Shown: positions 34,344-45,568 of the stretch, piece by piece
How the letters are laid out: every line of letters starts with the position of its first letter
Numbering within the stretch: the first letter of the stretch is position 1
NCBI GenBank assembly: GCA_900618065.1
Contig: UYIL01000003.1
Span: forward strand, 186,001-250,000
Direction of reading: 5' to 3'
Source of the DNA: Streptococcus thermophilus
GTDB lineage: Bacteria; Actinomycetota; Actinomycetes; Mycobacteriales; Mycobacteriaceae
Length of the DNA stretch: 64,000 nucleotides
Made by a program: the position numbers and the translations under genes
Notes under the pieces: generated by a model
Told to the model about the DNA's origin: nothing
Databases searched by the model: none
Seen by the model: the letters and a program-made list of their open reading frames with translations, nothing else

Positions 34344-34354
34344 CAATTGCATAA

Positions 34355-34386
34355 GAAAAAACCAGCGCCGACTACGACGCTGGTTC
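34355..34386 (-). terminator. Terminator after crgA
   Basis: On the minus strand AACCAGCGTCG pairs with CGGCGCTGGTT (one mismatch), followed by TTTTCTT. It ends the long fhaA-to-crgA gene series. Confidence 0.8.
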
Positions 34387-34406
34387 ACGGGTTGCTCGTT
34401 ATTCTC

Positions 34407-34685
34407 TTAGCGCCACCCCATGGTCATCAGCAGACCGATGATCAGGCCGGCGAAGCCGATGAGGTAGTTCCACGCACCGAGTTCGTTCATGACAGGGATC
34501 TGCGGGCCGGCGAGGTAGTTGACCACGAGCCAGAGCAGGCCGACGATCATGAACCCGAACATCAGGATCTTGTACCACATCGGCGTGCCACCGGTGTTGA
34601 TCTTGACGGGGGTGCGGTTGGCGCCGGTGGACGTCGTCGTCACCGGGGTGGCGGCGGTGTCCTTCGTGACCTTTGCCTTGGGCAT
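34407..34685 (-). CDS. crgA: Cell division protein CrgA
   Basis: 92 residues: a hydrophilic Thr-rich N-terminus, [20 protein letters not shown] as first membrane helix and a second helix [13 protein letters not shown] ending TMGWR, which is the CrgA hallmark. CrgA sits in the divisome and interacts with FtsZ and septal penicillin-binding proteins in actinobacteria. It ends the conserved cell-shape gene block. Confidence 0.95.
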   Translation of the reverse strand: MPKAKVTKDTAATPVTTTSTGANRTPVKINTGGTPMWYKILMFGFMIVGLLWLVVNYLAGPQIPVMNELGAWNYLIGFAGLIIGLLMTMGWR

Positions 34686-34725
34686 TACGTACGTCCTTTC
34701 GTTAGTTCAGCGGTGACTTTACCAG

Positions 34726-36633
<1,908 letters not shown>

Positions 36634-36648
36634 GTTGATCAAGGCTCC

Positions 36649-38109
36649 TTATTCGAACAGGTTCGGCAATTCCGGCAGGCCCGGCGCCGGCGGGGCGGGG
36701 TTCTCTGATTGCGTTGTGGGTGGTTCCTCACGGGTGGGTTGTGGTGCGGGCGGCTCTTCGCGGCTGGGCTGCGGCGTCGACGGTTCGGGAGAATTATAGA
36801 TGGTCGACGGTTCTTCCTGGGTACTCTCCTTCGTGTCCTCCGTTTCCTGCGGTTCGGAGCTCGGGGTGGACTCCTCTGTGGTTTCTTCGGTGGTCGTCTC
36901 GGTGTTCTCAGTGGTCGTCGTCGTGCTGGATGAGGTCGAGGAGGACTCGTCCTCGCCGCCGCCGGTGAGGTCATCGAACATCCCCGACGTGTAGGCCCAG
37001 AATGCGCCGAGAAGAACAACCAGCACTAACAGGGCGATGAGCACGCCTGTGGCAAAACCGCCGCGTTTCTTCGAATCCGCGTCGACAGCGGGGGTTTGGT
37101 CCTGCGCCAACTCCGGATAATCCTGCGGGTAGTCCTGCTGGTAGTTCGGCGCCGGACCCGTCTCGGGCTGGATAGTGGTCGCCTCGGTGACGGCGGCCAG
37201 CTGCGCGGTGGACTCCTGCGGGGAGGGTGCGGAGACGGCGCGGGTGTTCTTGGTCACTGGGCGCTGACCGTTGCGGGCGTCGGCGATGGCGTTCTGGAAC
37301 TCGGAGCCGTCGGCAAAGCGTGTCGCTGGGTCCTTGCGCATAGAGATGCCGATGAGCTCGCGCGTCGGTGCCGAGACTGACGTCGACAGCGGAGGTGCCT
37401 CGTTGGAGACGTGCGCCAGAGCCACGGAAACGGAGGAGTCACCGGTGAAGGGGCGGCGGCCCGAGAGAAGTTCGTACCCGACCACGCCGAGGGAGTAAAT
37501 ATCCGATGCGGCGGTGACCGGCAGACCCTGCGCCTGCTCGGGGGAGACGTACTGGGCGGTGCCAACAACCATGCCCGTGCGGGTTAGCGGGACGGCGGAG
37601 GCGGCCTTGGCAATGCCGAAGTCGGTGATTTTCACCTTCCCGTTCTGCGTGATCATCAGGTTGCCCGGCTTGATGTCGCGGTGCACCAAACCCATCCGGT
37701 GAATCACGGACAGGCCGTGCGCGGCTTGTTCGAGCACATCGAGCGCCATCGGCTCGGTGAGCTTGCCTTCGCGGACGATGAGGTCCGCCAAGGATTCACC
37801 GCGGATGTACTCCATCACGATGAAGCACATGGGGTAGCCCTCACGCGTGGGCACTTCCCGGTAGTCGTAGGTGGCCACGACGTTTTCGGAGTTAATGCCT
37901 TCCGCAGCGTTCGCCTCGTTCCGGAAACGGCTCAAGAACTCCTCGTTGGCGGAGAACTCGGGTCGCAGGACCTTGACGGCGACTTCGCGGTCGTTGGTGG
38001 GGTCGTCGGCAAGCCACACGGTGGACATGCCGCCGTGCCCGATAATCCATTGGAGCTGGTAATCGGGGCCGATGAGCTCTTGCAGCTCGGCTCGGTTATC
38101 AGTGTGCAT
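36649..38109 (-). CDS. pknA: Serine/threonine kinase PknA
   Basis: 486 residues. The kinase domain has IGHGGMSTVWLA, Lys46 in VAVK, HRDIKPGNLMI and DFGIAKA. After a linker and a membrane helix (FATGVLIALLVLVVLLGAFW) comes a short extracellular tail rich in Ser, Thr, Glu and Pro, without PASTA domains. PknA phosphorylates shape and division proteins together with PknB. Its start codon overlaps the pbpA stop by one base (TAATG). Confidence 0.96.
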   Translation of the reverse strand: MHTDNRAELQELIGPDYQLQWIIGHGGMSTVWLADDPTNDREVAVKVLRPEFSANEEFLSRFRNEANAAEGINSENVVATYDYREVPTREGYPMCFIVMEYIRGESLADLIVREGKLTEPMALDVLEQAAHGLSVIHRMGLVHRDIKPGNLMITQNGKVKITDFGIAKAASAVPLTRTGMVVGTAQYVSPEQAQGLPVTAASDIYSLGVVGYELLSGRRPFTGDSSVSVALAHVSNEAPPLSTSVSAPTRELIGISMRKDPATRFADGSEFQNAIADARNGQRPVTKNTRAVSAPSPQESTAQLAAVTEATTIQPETGPAPNYQQDYPQDYPELAQDQTPAVDADSKKRGGFATGVLIALLVLVVLLGAFWAYTSGMFDDLTGGGEDESSSTSSSTTTTTENTETTTEETTEESTPSSEPQETEDTKESTQEEPSTIYNSPEPSTPQPSREEPPAPQPTREEPPTTQSENPAPPAPGLPELPNLFE

Positions 38110-39560
38110 TACTGTGCACCTCCGGTGTCATCGGTGTTCGGTGCGGCCGCAAGCCCCAAGATGGCGCGGCCAATCGGAGCGGAGACTAATCCGCCGGTGG
38201 CGCTTTGGCCCATGCCGCCGCCGTCTTTGACCACCACAGCCACGGCGACATCCTTATCCGGGTCGAACGCGACGTACCAGGTGTGCGGCGCCAAGCCCTC
38301 GCCGTGCTCGGCGGTGCCCGTCTTCGATGCGTAGCCGTTGCCGTTGTAACCGGCAGTGTTGCGCTCGGAAGAGAACATCAGGTCCGTCAGTGTCTCCGCT
38401 TCGTCCGCATTGATCGCCTCCGCGGCCTGGTGGGGGCGGGTTTCGCGCACGTTCTTCATGTTCGGTGCGACCACGCGCGAGACTACATAGGGGTCCATCC
38501 GCTTGCCGTCGTTAGCCACTGTGCCCGCCATGACTGCGGCCTGCATCGCCGTCATGGTGACATCGCGTTGGCCGATCGCGGACATGCCCACCGCAGCCAA
38601 GTCCTCGAGGTCGCCGAGCGAACCGGACGCGTTGGGTAGGCCCAAGTCGTATTGCTGGCCCACACCGAAGGCGGTGGCCATCTCGCGCATCGGTTCCTCA
38701 CCGATCTCGGTGGCCATCTGCACGAACGCGGTGTTGCAGGACAGGGTGAAAGCCTGGTTCAGCGTCGTGGTTCCGCCGCCGCCACACGCCTTGCCCCCGT
38801 AGTTGGTCAGCTGCACTTCCGTGCCCGGCAGGGTGATGGCGGCTTCGGCGGTCAGCTGCGAGTCCGGGGTGTAACCCGTGCGCAGACCGGCGGCAGTGGT
38901 AATGATCTTGAAGATGGATCCCGGCGGCAGCTGCTCCTGCGATGCCTGGTTGAGCAGCGGTTTGCCCGGGTCTGCGTTCACGGCCTCCCACGCGGAATCC
39001 GCGGTGTCGGGGTTCACGATCGTGTTCGGGTCGTAGGAGGGGTTCGACGCCATCGCGAGCACCTCGCCTGTCGACGGCCGCAGTGCCACCACCGCGCCGT
39101 TGTACCCGCGGGACTCCAGCTGGTCGTACGCTGCGGCCTGCAGCTGCGGGTCCATTGTGAGCTCGATGGAGTCACCGACGCGGTTGTCCTTGCCGGTGCG
39201 CAGGAAACGGCTGCCCGTGGCGCGTGATTCGCCGTTGAGTTCTTCATTGAACCCGGCTTCGATCCCGGCCACACCGTATTGGTCCGACAGGTATCCGACC
39301 ACCGGCGCGAACGAGTACGGCATGTTCGGGTAGCTGCGGTCGTAGAAACCCTCGTCGTTCGGGTGGGACTCTGCGAGGATCTCCCCGCCGGCGCTGATCT
39401 GGCCGCGTTCCACCATCTTCGCTTCGATGAAGTTGCGTGAGTTCCGCGGATTGCGTGCGTACTTGTCCTCGTTGAACGCCTGCACCCAGGTGAGGTTGAT
39501 CAGCAGCATCACGGTGAGCAGCAGCGAGCCAATCGCGCCTACGCGTATCGACGAATTCAT
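38109..39560 (-). CDS. pbpA: Class B penicillin-binding protein (transpeptidase) PbpA
   Basis: 483 residues. One N-terminal membrane helix (IGSLLLTVMLLINLTWV) is followed by the dimerisation domain and a transpeptidase domain with active-site PPGSIFKI (SxxK), SCNT (SxN) and SKTGTAE (KTG). It cross-links peptidoglycan outside the membrane and works with the RodA-type glycosyltransferase encoded just upstream. It overlaps rodA by 4 bases. Confidence 0.96.
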   Translation of the reverse strand: MNSSIRVGAIGSLLLTVMLLINLTWVQAFNEDKYARNPRNSRNFIEAKMVERGQISAGGEILAESHPNDEGFYDRSYPNMPYSFAPVVGYLSDQYGVAGIEAGFNEELNGESRATGSRFLRTGKDNRVGDSIELTMDPQLQAAAYDQLESRGYNGAVVALRPSTGEVLAMASNPSYDPNTIVNPDTADSAWEAVNADPGKPLLNQASQEQLPPGSIFKIITTAAGLRTGYTPDSQLTAEAAITLPGTEVQLTNYGGKACGGGGTTTLNQAFTLSCNTAFVQMATEIGEEPMREMATAFGVGQQYDLGLPNASGSLGDLEDLAAVGMSAIGQRDVTMTAMQAAVMAGTVANDGKRMDPYVVSRVVAPNMKNVRETRPHQAAEAINADEAETLTDLMFSSERNTAGYNGNGYASKTGTAEHGEGLAPHTWYVAFDPDKDVAVAVVVKDGGGMGQSATGGLVSAPIGRAILGLAAAPNTDDTGGAQ

Positions 39561-40894
39561 CGCGCCACCTCCAGTTGAGCCTGCTCAGAAGGAGCGTCAA
39601 CAGATTCTCCAACCGGACGGTTGGCGTTGTTGGAGATGCGCAACAGCAGCCCCAACAGAACGTAGTTCGCCATGATGGCGGAACCACCAGCCGACATGAA
39701 CGGCGTGGTCAGACCCGTCATGGGCAGCATGGCGGACACGCCGCCGGTGACAACGAAGACCTGCACGGCGATCGTCAGCGCCAACCCGGAGGCGACCAGC
39801 TTGCCGTAGGTGTCGCGCACAGCCATGGCGGTGCGGAAACCACGGGTGATGAAGATGGCGAAGATGATCAGCACGGCGCTCAGGCCCATCAGGCCGAGCT
39901 CCTCACCGATGGCGGCGAGGATGTAGTCCGCGTGCGCGACCGGCACCATATCGGGGTGGCCAAAGCCCAGGCCCGTGCCGGTGATGCCGCCCCAGCTCAG
40001 GCCGAACAGCGCCTGGGAGGGCTGGTAACCAGTGCCGTCGATGTTCGCCAGCGGGTCGAGGAAGTTGGCCACGCGGTCCTGGATCTTTTCAGACATCTGA
40101 TAAACAGAGAACCCGCCGACGGCCACCAAGCCAGAACCAATGAAAAGCCAGCTCGTCCGGCCGGTGGCGAAGTACACCATGCCCAGCACGGTGGCAAAAA
40201 GCAGCAGTGCCGGACCGAAGTCGTCCGCCACAGCCATGATGAGGATGGCAATCGCCCACACCATGAGGATTGGAGCTAGGTCACGCAGACGTGGGAAACT
40301 CACGCCCAGAAAGCGGTAACCGGCCACGGTGAACAGGGACCGCTTTTGCGCCAAAAGCTGGCCGAAGAAGAGGATGAGCAAGATCTTGGAGAACTCGCCC
40401 GGTTGAATAGAAAACGGGCCCAACCGGAGCCAGATGCGGGCATCTGTGCCCGGGGCCGGTGGGAACGGCAGCGGCAGCGCCAGCAAGATCAGGCCGAGCA
40501 GGCCCAGCAGGTAGGAAAAGCGGGTCAGCTGACGGTGGTCGCGGACGATGAGCAGCGTGCCCACGAGCAGCACCACGCCCACAAGTGACCACATGACCTG
40601 CCGTTCCGTCAGGTGCGCATCCTTCGCGATATCGATGCGGTAGATGAACACCAGACCAATTGCGTTCAACGTCGCTGCCAGCGGCAGCATCATCTGGTCG
40701 GCGTGCGGCGCGGCATAACACATGGCCACGTGCGCAATCGCGTAGACGCCGATGAAACCGCCGACGAGCCAGAGCATGTCGACGGTGAGCGCTTTACCCT
40801 GGGAAAGCTCCAAGCCCACGAGCATGAGCAGCAGCAACGCCGCCGACATGATCAGCAGGGTCATCTCCCTGCCACGTGAGAACAGCTGGCGCAT
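39557..40894 (-). CDS. rodA: SEDS-family peptidoglycan glycosyltransferase RodA
   Basis: 445 residues with about twelve membrane helices. SEDS signatures include AWLRLGPFSIQPGEFSKI-like text (IWLRLGPFSIQPGEFSKILL in part), GWGITGTGLG-type GGITGTGLGFGHP and TGLTTPFMSAGGSAIMANY near the end. RodA/FtsW proteins polymerise lipid II; pairing with pbpA in one operon makes this the cognate transglycosylase. Its start follows the pstP stop directly. Confidence 0.96.
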   Translation of the reverse strand: MRQLFSRGREMTLLIMSAALLLLMLVGLELSQGKALTVDMLWLVGGFIGVYAIAHVAMCYAAPHADQMMLPLAATLNAIGLVFIYRIDIAKDAHLTERQVMWSLVGVVLLVGTLLIVRDHRQLTRFSYLLGLLGLILLALPLPFPPAPGTDARIWLRLGPFSIQPGEFSKILLILFFGQLLAQKRSLFTVAGYRFLGVSFPRLRDLAPILMVWAIAILIMAVADDFGPALLLFATVLGMVYFATGRTSWLFIGSGLVAVGGFSVYQMSEKIQDRVANFLDPLANIDGTGYQPSQALFGLSWGGITGTGLGFGHPDMVPVAHADYILAAIGEELGLMGLSAVLIIFAIFITRGFRTAMAVRDTYGKLVASGLALTIAVQVFVVTGGVSAMLPMTGLTTPFMSAGGSAIMANYVLLGLLLRISNNANRPVGESVDAPSEQAQLEVAR

Positions 40895-42319
40895 CTACTT
40901 CACCTCCCTGCAAGCCTCAGCGGGCAGTTCCGACTCTGCGTTGCTGCCCTCTGGGTTCTTTTCGGCCTCAGCCTCCTCGGCTGCTTCAGCAGCTTGAGCG
41001 TCGACTGCTGCCGCCTCATCGACACAGACCGGCAACGCTTCACCAGCCAAACGGTTGACCTGCTCGGTGACTTCGGCATAGGAGCCGCTACCGAGGTTAT
41101 CCACGCGGTCGCGGGTGGAATCGGGCAGGTCGCTCAGCCTGAACAGGTGGCAATCGTCCGGGACGGAGCCCGTGTCGACGAGTCGGATCTGGTTCTCGTC
41201 ATTAATGCACACCTTCTGCACCGGGTCGTGCAGGTCCCTGCCGAAAATGCTGGACTGAAAGCCCTGCTCAATGACGAATTCATCGGTGTCGTTCGCGGTG
41301 ACAAAGTACGACGACTGTTTGGCGTTGTCGTACCACCACATACCGCCCAGCCCCAGCAGGGCGACCAGCAGCACCCCGATGACTACCGGCCACGCCGAGC
41401 GCCGCTGGTGATCCTCCTCGTCGTCATCGGGCTGCGGAGTGTCGTGGCTTGCACGCGTTTCGCTTGTCGACGCCTGCTTCTGCGGCCGCACCAACTTCGC
41501 CGCCCTACTCGCTGACGTGTCTGGATGGGTCGGATCTTCCGCCTGCACCATCGCTCCCGCCATCGCGGCGGCGGAAGGCAAGTCTGGGGAGTCCGGATCC
41601 GCCGAATCGACGACATCGGCGACGACGACGGTGATGTTGTCCGGTCCGCCCGAGCGCAGCGCAAGTTCGATAAGACGCTGGGCGGCCTCGGCGGGAGAGC
41701 CCTCGTTCAGCGCAGTCTCAATGGTGGAGTGCGTCACCGGGTCGGACAATCCGTCGGAGCACAGCAGGTAGCGGTCGCCTGCTCGTGCGTCGATAAGCTC
41801 CAAATGCGGTTCGACCGGGCGGCCGGTGTAGGCCTTGAGAATGAGCGACTTCTGCGGATGCGACGACACGTCCCCGGCATCGAGTTTGCCCTGCTCAACG
41901 AGGGATTGGACGAAAGTGTCGTCGATAGTGATCTGCGTCAGCTCGCCGTCGCGCAGGCGGTAGCCGCGCGAGTCGCCGACGTGGATCAAGCCTAGCTCCA
42001 CACCGTTGAACATCAACGCGGTCAGGGTCGTGCCCATGCCGTTTTGCTCCGGGTGCTTGCCAATGGACTGGCTTATGGAGGCGTTCGCATCATCCGCCGC
42101 TGCAGCGAGCAGCGCCAAGATATCGGCATCGCCGGGATCGCGGTCGAGGTGTTCCATGTGCTCGACCATCAGCTGGGAGGCGACTTCACCCGCGGCGTGG
42201 CCGCCCATGCCGTCCGCGAGCAACAGCAGGTGGGGGCCGGCGTAGGCGGAGTCTTCGTTGTTACCGCGAACAAGTCCACGGTCGGACATTGCCACGAAGT
42301 TGAGTTTCAGCGTGCTCAT
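40895..42319 (-). CDS. pstP: PP2C-family serine/threonine phosphatase PstP
   Basis: 474 residues. The catalytic PP2C domain (1-240) has RGNNEDS, LLLADGMGGHAAGE, HVGDSRGYRLRDG, LLCSDGLSD and GGPDNITVVVADV, which supply the metal-binding aspartates. A Ser/Asp-rich linker, a membrane helix (WPVVIGVLLVALLGLGGMWW) and an outside domain follow. PstP reverses PknA/PknB phosphorylation. It overlaps fhaB by 4 bases (ATGA). Confidence 0.96.
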   Translation of the reverse strand: MSTLKLNFVAMSDRGLVRGNNEDSAYAGPHLLLLADGMGGHAAGEVASQLMVEHMEHLDRDPGDADILALLAAAADDANASISQSIGKHPEQNGMGTTLTALMFNGVELGLIHVGDSRGYRLRDGELTQITIDDTFVQSLVEQGKLDAGDVSSHPQKSLILKAYTGRPVEPHLELIDARAGDRYLLCSDGLSDPVTHSTIETALNEGSPAEAAQRLIELALRSGGPDNITVVVADVVDSADPDSPDLPSAAAMAGAMVQAEDPTHPDTSASRAAKLVRPQKQASTSETRASHDTPQPDDDEEDHQRRSAWPVVIGVLLVALLGLGGMWWYDNAKQSSYFVTANDTDEFVIEQGFQSSIFGRDLHDPVQKVCINDENQIRLVDTGSVPDDCHLFRLSDLPDSTRDRVDNLGSGSYAEVTEQVNRLAGEALPVCVDEAAAVDAQAAEAAEEAEAEKNPEGSNAESELPAEACREVK

Positions 42320-42780
42320 GGCATCAGCCTCACAATCGTGCGCCCCATCTTGATGTCGGTGCCCACCTGGACGCGCTCAGGCTGGTCGATCCGGATGCCG
42401 TCGACGAACGTGCCGTTGCGGGAATCCAAGTCTTCGACGAACCATTCCGACCCGCGGCGGAACAAACGTGCGTGGCGTGAGGAAGCGAAGTCATCCCCCA
42501 GCACAAAGTCGTTGTCGTCCGCGCGGCCCAAGGAAAGTTCTTCCAACGTGGAAATAGCCATGTGGGAACCCTGCAGCGGGCCTTCGGCGACCACCACCTC
42601 GCGGGCTTTCTCCCTGCGCATCGGCGCTGCCGCCGGGGCAGCCGCAGAACGGGTCCGGCGCTGCGCCGACGCTGCGGCTTTGATATCGCGGCCCTGGGCG
42701 ATGAGCACCGCCATAATGAATGCCCACAACAAAATCAGCAGCCCGAAGCGGGCGCCGAGCATTAATGCAGTATCTACCAC
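42316..42780 (-). CDS. fhaB: FHA-domain protein FhaB (FipA)
   Basis: 154 residues with a GTG start. An N-terminal membrane helix (LGARFGLLILLWAFIMAVLI) and a basic linker precede a forkhead-associated domain with LSLGRADDNDFVL, SSRHARLF and DLDSRNGTFVDG, the residues that bind phosphothreonine. FhaB is a PknA/PknB target that links phosphorylation to cell division. It overlaps pstP. Confidence 0.95.
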   Translation of the reverse strand: MVDTALMLGARFGLLILLWAFIMAVLIAQGRDIKAAASAQRRTRSAAAPAAAPMRREKAREVVVAEGPLQGSHMAISTLEELSLGRADDNDFVLGDDFASSRHARLFRRGSEWFVEDLDSRNGTFVDGIRIDQPERVQVGTDIKMGRTIVRLMP

Positions 42781-42792
42781 GTCACACCGCCC

Positions 42793-43614
42793 TTACTGGT
42801 ACTGCTGGTAGTGCTGGTTCGGTTGGGCCGGCTGGTTGTAGCGCGGACCCACGATACGGACCTCGATCGAGGAGTGGCCGACGGTGATCACATCGCCGTC
42901 AGCGAGCTCCCAGTTGTCCACCAACTGGTCGTTGACCGTCGTGCCGTTGGTGGACTGGAGGTCCACCAAAAACGCCGTTTGACCGTCCCAAATCACCTCC
43001 GCGTGCTGGCGGGAGACACCCGTGTCCGGCAGGCGGAAGTCGGCGTCGTTCGACCGGCCGAGGATGTTGGACCCTTCGTGGACTTGGTAGGTGCGCGAGG
43101 AGCCGTCGAGAAGCAAAAGGCTCACGGCGGGACCGTTCGGTGCTGGCTGGGGCTGGAACATCGGTGCCTCCTGATCATCGGCCTGGCGCGGCGCACGGTC
43201 CGCCAGGATCGCGTCGAACCCGCTATCGACATCTGGGTCCTCGTCAATGTACGACGACACGCGCAACTGACCCGTGCGCAACCCGGACTCCTCCGCAACC
43301 CGGACCACGACAGGGCCGTACAAACCCCAGTTCAGGTTACGGACAAAACGCGTGAGCTGCCCCGCGAGGTGCGTGGGCAAATCCGGGTCCTGCGATAAGT
43401 TCTCCAAATCCTTGCTGGACACGCCCACCGCGAACACATTCGGAGCGACAATCTCATCCACCTCATTGGCGACGAGTTCATCCTGCGCTTCCTGCTTCAA
43501 CAGCTCTTCCAGCTCAGCCGGAACAACCCGGCCGCCGAACACCGCCGCGAAGCTGTTATCCAACCCGCGCTGCAGCGAACTGTCGATCTTGGCCAACTTA
43601 TCCATCAACGCCAT
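42793..43614 (-). CDS. fhaA: FHA-domain protein FhaA with DUF3662 domain
   Basis: 273 residues from the ATG at 43614, preceded by AGGAGG; the longer open frame lacks a site. The N-terminal DUF3662 part (LQRGLDNSFAAVFGGRVVP) is followed by a linker and a FHA domain with SNILGRSNDADFRLPDTGVS, RQHAEV and STNGTTVND. FhaA binds phosphorylated MviN/MurJ in mycobacteria and restrains peptidoglycan synthesis. First gene of the minus-strand operon that runs through crgA. Confidence 0.95.
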   Translation of the reverse strand: MALMDKLAKIDSSLQRGLDNSFAAVFGGRVVPAELEELLKQEAQDELVANEVDEIVAPNVFAVGVSSKDLENLSQDPDLPTHLAGQLTRFVRNLNWGLYGPVVVRVAEESGLRTGQLRVSSYIDEDPDVDSGFDAILADRAPRQADDQEAPMFQPQPAPNGPAVSLLLLDGSSRTYQVHEGSNILGRSNDADFRLPDTGVSRQHAEVIWDGQTAFLVDLQSTNGTTVNDQLVDNWELADGDVITVGHSSIEVRIVGPRYNQPAQPNQHYQQYQ

Positions 43615-43802
43615 CTGCCCACACCTCCTCCCAAGAATGTTTCGAAGACAGTATAGAGTTTCGCGCCCGTTCGACATAGCTGCCCAGGCGTTTCTTACAG
43701 TCCTTATGGAGTTTTAAGGTGTGGTTGAGACTATCTGGACGGCAACTGAACACGCGATTTGGTAGTTGGCGGCAGGCACGTGCTATGTTTACCTAGTCGC
43801 CC

Positions 43803-43886
43803 GCCCGGGTGGCGGAATTGGCAGACGCGCTGGCTTCAGGTGCCAGTGTTCGCAAGAACGTGGGGGTTCAAGTCCCCCCCCGGGCA
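43803..43886 (+). tRNA. tRNA-Leu (CAG)
   Basis: 84 bases, a class II tRNA with long variable arm. Acceptor GCCCGGG/CCCGGGC, anticodon stem CTGGC/GCCAG with loop TTCAGGT (anticodon CAG at 43837-43839), variable arm TGTTCGCAAGAACG, T-loop GTTCAAGTC. It marks the left border of the mobile-element and siderophore region. Confidence 0.97.
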
Positions 43887-43892
43887 CAATGT

Positions 43893-43932
43893 GAAGTCCC
43901 GAGACATCGTTCCTATGATGTCCCGGGATTTC
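43893..43932 (+). terminator. Terminator after tRNA-Leu
   Basis: AAGTCCCGAGACATC pairs with GATGTCCCGGGATTT (one mismatch) around GTTCCTAT, followed by TTTCTGGG. Confidence 0.75.
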
Positions 43933-44375
43933 TGGGTTAAACGACAAAATGTGTGTCTGACTCCGGCGTGTCGCGGGGTTAGATGTGGCCTTTTTGGATG
44001 CCGATTGAGTGGGTGTATTCGGTGTCGATAGCGTTGTCGTAGAGGGCTGGTCGTCCGGTTTCGTGGTCGGCTTGGTTCTCGTTGTGGGTCAGGGTGGATA
44101 CTTTGGCGAGTTGGTCCTGACCCCAGTTGGACTGCCTGGCGATTTCTACGGGATCGTCAGGCAGTTCCGTTTTCAGATATAGCCACCACTCCAGCATCCG
44201 GCGTTGGTGTTCCCCGCCTCTGCCGCGGTGGGTGCGGGCCAGCAGTTTCAGCTGGGCGTTGATGCCGCCTTCGAGGCTGTTGGTGGTGGATTTGATCCGG
44301 CTGACATCGAGGGGCCCGGCCCCCGGAAAGTAGACACCGTGGGGGTGAAATTATTGGCTTTACTCTAGCGCATTG

Positions 44376-45260
44376 TTAGGAAGCGTGAGTTTCGTACTCA
44401 ATGGGTGTGAGGTACTTGCACCAGGAATGCCTTCGGGTGGTGTTGTAGCGCGCACACCATGCGAAGACGTCGCGCCGGCAGACTAGCTGATTGGAAAAGA
44501 CTTTCTGGTCTTTGAGCACTTCTCGTTTCAACGCCGCGTTAAACGACTCCGCGAGTGAATTATCAGCGCTGCTGCCAACTGCTCCCATCGACTGGGTGAC
44601 GTTGAGTCTTCGGCAGACAGCCTGAAACTGCGATGAGGTATACACGCTGCCATGATCTGAGTGGAAGATCGCCCCGGAGAGACTGCCACGGGTACGGCGA
44701 GCATGCTCGAGCGCTTCTTCGACGAGGTCGGTGCGCATGTGGTCTGCGATCGCGAAGCCGACGAGCATCCGCGAGTAGCAGTCAATCACAGAAGCCAGAT
44801 ACATATTCGACCCGTCTGCGATCGGCAGATAGGTAATATCGCCGACGAGGATCCTATTGGCAGCTGGCGCAGTGAAGTTACGCTTGACCAGGTCAGCGAA
44901 TATAAAGCGATGACGCTCACGCTGCGTTGTCGTGACCTTACGTTTTTTCGTGTAGCCGCGCAGCTGAAGCTTCCTCATAATCCGGGCGATGCGCTTATGG
45001 TTGACCGGTCCGGTGCTACTGTACGCATCGTTGAAAGTCAGCTCGGCGGCAATGCGTTTTGCGCCGTAGAGCTGCCTCTTGTCGTCGAAGATGGCCTGGA
45101 CCTTGGCTCCGAGTATGGCATCATCAACCAGTCTGCGGTGCCGCTGGGCGCTGCTAGCTTTCCATTTGTAGTAGGAGCTGCGGTTTAACCCGAGTACGGT
45201 GCACATCCGCTTGACCGAGTAATCGGTGCGGTGGTCATCAACGAACCGGAAGCGGATCAC
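44376..45260 (-). CDS. IS3-family transposase OrfB (DDE integrase core)
   Basis: 294 residues. The integrase core shows the DDE acids in GDITYLP, FHSDHGSVY and NSLAESFNAALKRE, plus an N-terminal HTH_21 region with YGAKRIAAEL. A GTG start overlaps the orfA stop (GTGA); in this family OrfB is usually made as an OrfAB fusion by frameshifting. The full length suggests an active transposase. Confidence 0.92.
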   Translation of the reverse strand: MIRFRFVDDHRTDYSVKRMCTVLGLNRSSYYKWKASSAQRHRRLVDDAILGAKVQAIFDDKRQLYGAKRIAAELTFNDAYSSTGPVNHKRIARIMRKLQLRGYTKKRKVTTTQRERHRFIFADLVKRNFTAPAANRILVGDITYLPIADGSNMYLASVIDCYSRMLVGFAIADHMRTDLVEEALEHARRTRGSLSGAIFHSDHGSVYTSSQFQAVCRRLNVTQSMGAVGSSADNSLAESFNAALKREVLKDQKVFSNQLVCRRDVFAWCARYNTTRRHSWCKYLTPIEYETHAS

Positions 45261-45568
45261 CAGTTCGTCTCTTCCATGAAATATTTGGCTGCCTTACGCA
45301 AAATATCGCGTTCTTCTTTCAGGCGGGCGTTTTCCTGTTGCAGCTGACGTAGCTTCTCAGCATCGGTCAGTTGCCTCGCACGATCAGCACGTAAGCCCGC
45401 TGAAAGCTGGGGTTTCGTGCCAGTTCCGTACTTATCAACCCATACGCGAAGCGTGGAGCGGTTGATCCCTAAATCAGCGGCCGCAGCGTTCAACGACACC
45501 TGTGGATCGTTCTCGTACATCGCGACCGCGTCGCGCTTGAACTGATCCGAATAAACCTTCCTAGGCAT
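45257..45568 (-). CDS. IS3-family transposase OrfA (helix-turn-helix)
   Basis: 103 residues. YSDQFKRDAVAMYENDP and GINRSTLRVWVDKYG form the DNA-binding helix-turn-helix; a leucine-zipper-like stretch (LRQLQQENARLKEERDILRK) near the C-terminus mediates pairing with OrfB. It binds the element ends. Intact. Confidence 0.92.
   Translation of the reverse strand: MPRKVYSDQFKRDAVAMYENDPQVSLNAAAADLGINRSTLRVWVDKYGTGTKPQLSAGLRADRARQLTDAEKLRQLQQENARLKEERDILRKAAKYFMEETNW

Noticed and set aside
34082..34354. Calling the DnaA-box cluster the chromosomal origin
   Set aside because: dnaA and dnaN are absent from the window and skew cannot be judged here, so only a DnaA-box cluster is claimed.
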